Below, one piece after another: positions 60,544 to 64,000 of a stretch of DNA of 64,000 nucleotides. The number at the start of each line of letters is the position of its first letter. Position 1 is the stretch's first letter. Source of the DNA: Treponema vincentii F0403 (GTDB taxonomy: Bacteria > Spirochaetota > Spirochaetia > Treponematales > Treponemataceae). Location: NCBI RefSeq assembly GCF_000412995.1, contig NZ_KE332512.1, positions 428,687 through 492,686 of the forward strand, in the 5' to 3' direction. The notes under the pieces were generated by a model, which saw only the letters and a list, made by a program, of their open reading frames with translations, had not been told where the DNA came from and searched no databases. The translations under genes were made by a program, and so were the position numbers.

Positions 60544-61122
60544 CTAACTCGATACTCCATACACAAAAGATTGAATGACCCTATAAATAGTCTGATCATC
60601 CCTGTGCAATTTTTGACGTATGCACAAAAGCGCGACCGAAATGACATTATTGTGATAGAGGAGTGCATACAGCGCTTCCTTACCGCGCATGTTGCCGAAT
60701 TCGTGTGCGGATTTAATGAAAAATTCTTCAAACAGTGCCTCAAAACGCCGCTTCAATGGTGCGTAGGCAGTCTCCGTTTCCGCATTGCCGGGGGCATGTA
60801 AGAGCACGCTGTGCAGATTAAAAAACGCAGGATTCTCAAGCGCAAAATCGATGACCGCTGTCAGTATTTTTGTCAAACTTTTAATAAAGTCGTGCTCATA
60901 CACTGCCGCATCGCTGACTTTTTGTAAGAGTTCAGCTCCCTTTGAATCCGCTATCGCCTGTAATAATCCCTGCTTGCTTTTAAAAAAATAGTACAAGGTC
61001 GGTTTTGTAATACCGGCGTGTTCGCAAATTTCCTGCACACCGACCCCCTCATACCCTTTTTGAGAAAAGAGAAGAATAGCGGCGTTCAGAATTACTTCCT
61101 TGCTGTTATCGTTTGTTATCAT
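60544..61122 (-). CDS. TetR-family transcriptional regulator
   Basis: 192 residues. The N-terminal HTH is typical: VILNAAILLFSQKGYEGVGVQEICEHAGITKPTLYYFFKSKQGLLQAI. The C-terminal ligand-binding helices are not diagnostic. Two copies of ATACC-n4-GGTAT lie over and after its own -10 box, so autorepression is likely. The effector is unknown; a sugar or maltodextrin is a guess based on the amylase. Confidence 0.9.
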   Translation of the reverse strand: MITNDNSKEVILNAAILLFSQKGYEGVGVQEICEHAGITKPTLYYFFKSKQGLLQAIADSKGAELLQKVSDAAVYEHDFIKSLTKILTAVIDFALENPAFFNLHSVLLHAPGNAETETAYAPLKRRFEALFEEFFIKSAHEFGNMRGKEALYALLYHNNVISVALLCIRQKLHRDDQTIYRVIQSFVYGVSS

Positions 61123-61127
61123 GTTCT

Positions 61128-61172
61128 ATACCTTTCGGTATATAATATACCTATCGGTATATGAATTGTCAA
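61128..61172 (-). promoter_or_regulatory. TetR-amylase promoter with two tandem operators
   Basis: On the minus strand, TTGACA (61172-61167), a 17-nt spacer and TATATT (61149-61144). Palindromes ATACCTATCGGTAT (61147-61160) and ATACCTTTCGGTAT (61128-61141) sit 19 bp apart, in the spacer and downstream of the -10. Confidence 0.85.
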
Positions 61173-61208
61173 GAGGTTGGGATGGTTGTATGTAAAGATC
61201 CGGCATCA

Positions 61209-61943
61209 TTAGCCGGCATTGTTATCCGTCATCGTTAAAAACAGTCGCTCAAGCGAATCGTTTGTGCCGCGCTGAGCTTGCAGTTCAGGCAGCGACCCGC
61301 AAAACAGCATCTGTCCCTTGTTGATAATCGCGAGTTTATCGCATATCTTTTCGGCAATTTCCATAATATGTGTGGAAAAAAACACCGTCTTTCCCGAATC
61401 GGCGTAGCTCCGCATCAGAGTTTTCAAGCGGAACGCGGATTGAGGGTCAAGCCCGACGATGGGTTCATCCAAAATCCACAGTTCCGGCTGATGGATAAGG
61501 CTCGCCGCAATGAGCAGCTTTTGCTTCATTCCGTGCGAAAAACTCCCGATACGCGTGTTCAGTACCGTATCGATTTCAAAAAGCGCAGTATATTCCGCGA
61601 TCCGCTGCTGCCGCTCTTCAGTTGAAACACCGTATACATCCGCGACAAAGTTGAGGTATTCAAGCGCCTTAAACTGCACAAACACTTCGGGATTGTCCGT
61701 TACATACCCGATTTTTCGCTTTGCTTCCAGCGGATACTTCAGTATATCGGTACCGCCGATGAGAATATCCCCCGAATCGGGCGCAATGACACCGGTGATC
61801 ATTTTGATGGTCGTCGTTTTTCCCGCTCCGTTCGGCCCCAAAAAACCGAAAATCTCTCCGGTTTTTGCCTCAAAAGAGAGGTTATCAACCGCCTTTCCCG
61901 CCGACCGTCCATACGTCTTTGAAACATTTTGTATCGTAAGCAT
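61209..61943 (-). CDS. ABC transporter ATP-binding protein without a visible permease
   Basis: 244 residues. Walker A GPNGAGKTTT (~34-43), the signature FSHGMKQKLLIAA and Walker B LWILDEPIVGLDP, plus His in FFSTHIMEIAE. It matches the CcmA/YadG-type exporter ATPases. A permease normally follows directly; here the space downstream is the TetR promoter and upstream is a non-coding stretch, so the partner is elsewhere or lost. Confidence 0.88.
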   Translation of the reverse strand: MLTIQNVSKTYGRSAGKAVDNLSFEAKTGEIFGFLGPNGAGKTTTIKMITGVIAPDSGDILIGGTDILKYPLEAKRKIGYVTDNPEVFVQFKALEYLNFVADVYGVSTEERQQRIAEYTALFEIDTVLNTRIGSFSHGMKQKLLIAASLIHQPELWILDEPIVGLDPQSAFRLKTLMRSYADSGKTVFFSTHIMEIAEKICDKLAIINKGQMLFCGSLPELQAQRGTNDSLERLFLTMTDNNAG

Positions 61944-62208
61944 CTTGCCACCTTAGTTAATTGATAATTTGTAATGGTTAATGTGTAATTTGTAATTACT
62001 GTATACTGTGCTATCTATAAGGTGGGGGAAGTCTCCCCCTAAGCTCCGGCTCTTGCCGCCTTCTCTGTCGTATCGGAGCAAGGATTTTCGGTTCAAATAT
62101 ACATGGACGTATATTTTGGGCTGTGTCTCCGTTTTATTTCGGCTAGGCTTCTAGCATCTGCTCCACCTATTTTTAAAAGGCTTACGACAAGTTTCTTTTC
62201 AAAAACAC
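61944..62208. other. Intergenic stretch with hairpins, no supported gene
   Basis: Starts with TAAT-rich repeats (TAATGTGTAATTTGTAATTA near 61980). It also holds GGGGGA/TCCCCC (62025-62038) and ATATAC/GTATAT (near 62097-62115) hairpins. No frame looks like a gene. Confidence 0.45.
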
Positions 62209-62340
62209 TTATTTATCCGTGCCGCTACTGAAAATCCTCAACGTATCATAGTCATATTCGGCTGCTAACATTCGCTTAATCTGCAAATGGGCATAATCCC
62301 GTTTGTCAGCGTTGAAGCGGATGTTAGACAATTTATGCAT
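62209..62340 (-). CDS. Small 43-residue frame overlapping higA
   Basis: Starts at ATG 62340, overlapping the higA stop by 8 nt, and encodes 43 residues rich in Lys, Arg and Asp (KRDYAHLQIKRMLAAEYDYDTLRIF). No family recognised. The overlap is what a translationally coupled third cistron would look like, but chance is possible. Confidence 0.35.
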   Translation of the reverse strand: MHKLSNIRFNADKRDYAHLQIKRMLAAEYDYDTLRIFSSGTDK

Positions 62341-62656
62341 ATGCGTGCATTTTTATTGTTTCAAATTCTCGGGAATGATTATTGTTTTCTTCTTCTAAAT
62401 CATACAGATTCTGAAGATTGAGCCAGAATTCTGCTGTCGTCCCAAAGAATTTTGAAAATCTGATAGCGGTATCCGCAGTAATTGAACGCTTTCCGTGAAT
62501 TATCTCTGAGATTCTTGTTTCAGGAACATTGATTTCTTTTGCCAGACGATATGCAGAAATGTTCATCGCATCTAAAAAATCTTCTTTAAGAATTTCCCCT
62601 GGATGAATATTGGGTAATTTTTCATCTTCATCAGTGATAATCTGTGATTCTAACAT
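62333..62656 (-). CDS. higA: HigA-family antitoxin (VapI-like)
   Basis: 107 residues from the ATG at 62656, which has GGAGG 8 nt upstream; an in-frame start further upstream overlaps the toxin remnant. The family signature is [73 protein letters not shown]. It normally neutralises HigB and represses the operon. Its toxin gene is truncated, so it may now be a solitary antitoxin. Confidence 0.9.
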   Translation of the reverse strand: MLESQIITDEDEKLPNIHPGEILKEDFLDAMNISAYRLAKEINVPETRISEIIHGKRSITADTAIRFSKFFGTTAEFWLNLQNLYDLEEENNNHSREFETIKMHAYA

Positions 62657-62789
62657 TTTCTGCACCTCCATTTTCAAACTTAAATACAATTCTCCATTGA
62701 TCATTTATTCTGATTGAATAAAATCCGTCTAAATTCCCAACAAGTTTTTCTAAACGATTTCCCGGAGGAATCCTTCTCTTTATCGGTAC
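62631..62789 (-). pseudogene. higB: 5'-truncated higB toxin gene
   Basis: About 50 codons encode [35 protein letters not shown] and RITDYH before the stop, the C-terminal half of HigB. The first ~40 residues of a normal ~92-residue HigB and its start are missing. The reading frame merges at its 5' end with the end of the adjacent RelE-type gene, so an insertion or recombination joined the two loci. Confidence 0.8.
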
Positions 62790-63037
62790 ACTGTTGAGCG
62801 GTGAGCGATTTCGATGACGGTGATAATCAGCTCGTCATCACGGATACGGCACAAAATGCGGTAATCGCTCACACGGTAGCGCCATAGGCCGGCAAGGTTT
62901 GAAGTAAGCGCTTTTCTGCGGGAACGCGGATTATCGAGAAGCTCGACTTGTTCAAGGTAGTCCAAAACACGCTTTGAGATTGCAGCATCCAGCTTTTTTA
63001 ATTGCCTTTTGAATGTGTCCGTCAAAATGACTTTCAT
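62780..63037 (-). CDS. RelE/ParE-family toxin
   Basis: 85 residues. [31 protein letters not shown], then [37 protein letters not shown], are typical of the RelE/StbE group, with the C-terminal aromatic/basic residues used for ribosome-dependent mRNA cleavage. It overlaps the antitoxin gene by 4 nt and follows it, the usual relBE order. Confidence 0.92.
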   Translation of the reverse strand: MKVILTDTFKRQLKKLDAAISKRVLDYLEQVELLDNPRSRRKALTSNLAGLWRYRVSDYRILCRIRDDELIITVIEIAHRSTVYR

Positions 63038-63264
63038 AATCCCAGCTCGCGCCGCACTTCGGCAATGGTATATGTCTTTTCCCCGCTTTTTTCAAAGTTG
63101 GTCCACGCTTTTTCGGCACGTGCCGCGTCTTCGGCGTCTTCCTGCAATTCAGCAAGGTAGCAGCTCAGGGCATTTTCCAAAACTGCGTCTTTAGTTGCTC
63201 CGCTCATTTGCGCCGCCTGTTCCAATTCCCGGTACGCTTTATGTGTCATAGTCATTGTAGGCAT
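63034..63264 (-). CDS. RelB/StbD-type antitoxin
   Basis: 76 residues; N-terminal strand-helix-helix typical of ribbon-helix-helix DNA binding (MTMTHKAYRELEQAAQMSGATKDAVLENALSCYLAEL), then an acidic toxin-neutralising tail ending in [19 protein letters not shown] lies 6 nt before the ATG. A palindrome in its promoter spacer is the likely site it binds. Confidence 0.85.
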   Translation of the reverse strand: MPTMTMTHKAYRELEQAAQMSGATKDAVLENALSCYLAELQEDAEDAARAEKAWTNFEKSGEKTYTIAEVRRELGL

Positions 63265-63284
63265 AGCAAACCTCCTCGTCCTTT

Positions 63285-63313
63285 ATTATACCACAGTTAC
63301 CGCTGTGTTTTAA
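63285..63313 (-). promoter_or_regulatory. Promoter and operator of the RelB/RelE pair
   Basis: On the minus strand, TTAAAA (63313-63308), a 17-nt spacer and TATAAT (63290-63285). The spacer contains the inverted repeat CACAG-n6-CTGTG (63292-63307). Confidence 0.7.
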
Positions 63314-63330
63314 GGGGAGGGGTAAATACA

Positions 63331-63365
63331 AAAAAACCGCCCCCAAGCCAAGATTTTCCGGTTTG
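63331..63365 (-). terminator. Terminator of the leucine-rich-repeat gene
   Basis: On the minus strand, CAAACCGG pairs with the later CGGTTTTTTTG across a G-rich loop and ends in a T run. It sits at the 3' side of the leucine-rich-repeat gene. Confidence 0.55.
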
Positions 63366-63399
63366 AAGACGGTCAGTCTGTTTTTTTAATGTTTAATTT

Positions 63400-63500
63400 C
63401 TAATGTGTAATCAATTTGTAATGTGTAATTTGTAATGTGTAATGTGTAATTCATAATTACCCATTACCCATTATCCATTATCCATTATCCATTACCCATT
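63400..63500. repeat. AT-rich tandem repeat tract
   Basis: Repeats of TAATGTG/TAATTTG units are followed by CCATTA(T/C) heptamer-like units (CCATTACCCATTATCCATTA), together partly self-complementary. A related TAATGTGTAATTTGTAATTA stretch is near 61980. Confidence 0.7.
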
Positions 63501-63519
63501 AAATCAATTCCCCATTCTC

Positions 63520-64000
63520 TTAAATGTCGCTCGGGAATCCGAAGCGATCCGTTTTTTTCATCTTCCAGTGCTTTATGTTTTTTGCGTTCTCAAAGGCTGT
63601 TTTCAACTCAGCTGGAGTGTTGAAGTCTTTACAGTTCTCTTCGGAAGCTGTTTGGTCGGCATAAAGCAGAGCCTTTGCCTTGTCGCTTACCTCACGTGCC
63701 GGCAAATCGTTAAAGAGCTTTGTGAAGGCATCGGCATTAAGCTTATTTTGGAAGCATTCCAGCTTTTTCAAAGCGGTGCAACTTTGCACGTTGAGGGCAG
63801 TGAGCTGATTATTGGAGCAGTACAGCTGTTGTAATTTAATTAAGCCTTGCACGTTAAGCTCAGTGAGCTGATTGCTGGAGCAACTAAGCTCTTGCAAGGC
63901 GGTTAAGCCTTTCACGTTAAGGGTCTTGAGCTGATTGGTGTTGCAGTCAAGCTCTTGCAAAGCGGTTAAGCCCGACACGTTAAGGGTCTTGAGCTGATTG
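63520..64000 (-). CDS. Leucine-rich-repeat surface protein, C-terminal part
   Basis: The frame is open at the right edge, so only the last 160 codons are seen. It has at least five 21-residue repeats of the form LTALQELDCNTNQLKTLNVKG, with the C..NQLT.L.V pattern of bacterial leucine-rich repeats, then a ~65-residue tail. Related treponemal proteins such as LrrA act in adherence. The DNA copies are near-identical 63-bp units, prone to recombination. The signal peptide and N-terminus are outside the window. Confidence 0.85.
   Translation of the reverse strand, partial: NQLKTLNVSGLTALQELDCNTNQLKTLNVKGLTALQELSCSSNQLTELNVQGLIKLQQLYCSNNQLTALNVQSCTALKKLECFQNKLNADAFTKLFNDLPAREVSDKAKALLYADQTASEENCKDFNTPAELKTAFENAKNIKHWKMKKTDRFGFPSDI

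Noticed and set aside
63400..63500. CRISPR array
   Set aside because: Units are only 6-8 bp with no spacers; it is a simple AT-rich tandem tract.
63840..64000. CRISPR-like direct repeats
   Set aside because: The 63-bp periodicity is explained by coding leucine-rich repeats.

Overview
The window reads as a chromosomal segment of a spirochaete of the genus Treponema, most likely a host-associated oral type. The evidence is the combined gene content: a single-polypeptide class I fumarase, a RodZ-like protein next to RimO, linked omega subunit and miaA, many small lipoproteins, an NQL-type leucine-rich-repeat surface protein, a B-repeat lipoprotein, selA-selB, and moderate GC with AT-rich intergenic spacers. 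No marker here fixes the species. There is no prophage, no intact insertion sequence and no CRISPR array.

Layout. 0-5 kb: nfeD (partial) and pyrG on the minus strand, then a 902-residue B-repeat lipoprotein. 5-9 kb: a LolA-like protein, RodZ-like protein, rimO, a RelE/HigA-type toxin-antitoxin pair and tRNA-Pro. 9.3-9.8 kb: an unusual non-coding block made of two convergent, related palindromic elements around a perfect 20-bp hairpin. 9.8-18.6 kb: a TGS/uridine-kinase protein, dus, a CBM48 protein, a MATE exporter, selA, selB and raiA/hpf with a structured leader. 18.6-29.3 kb: fumarase, scpA-scpB-pseudouridine synthase, birA, a DnaQ-type exonuclease, a phosphohexomutase and smc, so all three condensin subunits lie within 9 kb. 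29.3-41.7 kb: small envelope proteins, a DbpA-domain protein, an LptC-like lipoprotein, a YifB/ComM ATPase, rpoZ-miaA, a two-module Cys/His mini-protein, a SurA-like foldase, a DUF115 glycosyltransferase-like protein and ComEC. 41.7-50.7 kb: a class III cyclase and a FadR-type regulated operon (GlpA-like, GlpB-like, DUF1667, FGGY kinase, alkyl-DHAP-synthase-like flavoprotein). 50.7-59.2 kb: an envelope and peptidoglycan-salvage run (TPR lipoprotein, LysM transglycosylase, OmpA protein, TPR lipoprotein, NamZ, NagZ, C69 dipeptidase). 59.2-64 kb: a GH13 amylase with a TetR regulator, an orphan ABC ATPase, a damaged higBA locus with a second toxin-antitoxin pair beside it, and the end of a leucine-rich-repeat protein.

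Three patterns cut across the genes. First, at least seven genes have a sigma70-type promoter whose -10 box ends 6-8 nt before the start codon, which predicts leaderless mRNAs. Second, two families of short palindromic repeats are scattered through the intergenic spaces and even form the last codons of selA. Third, the paired structured elements at 9.34-9.76 kb keep two unpaired blocks identical while their stems differ in sequence but not in pairing. I regard these as the best candidate here for an undescribed RNA or DNA element.
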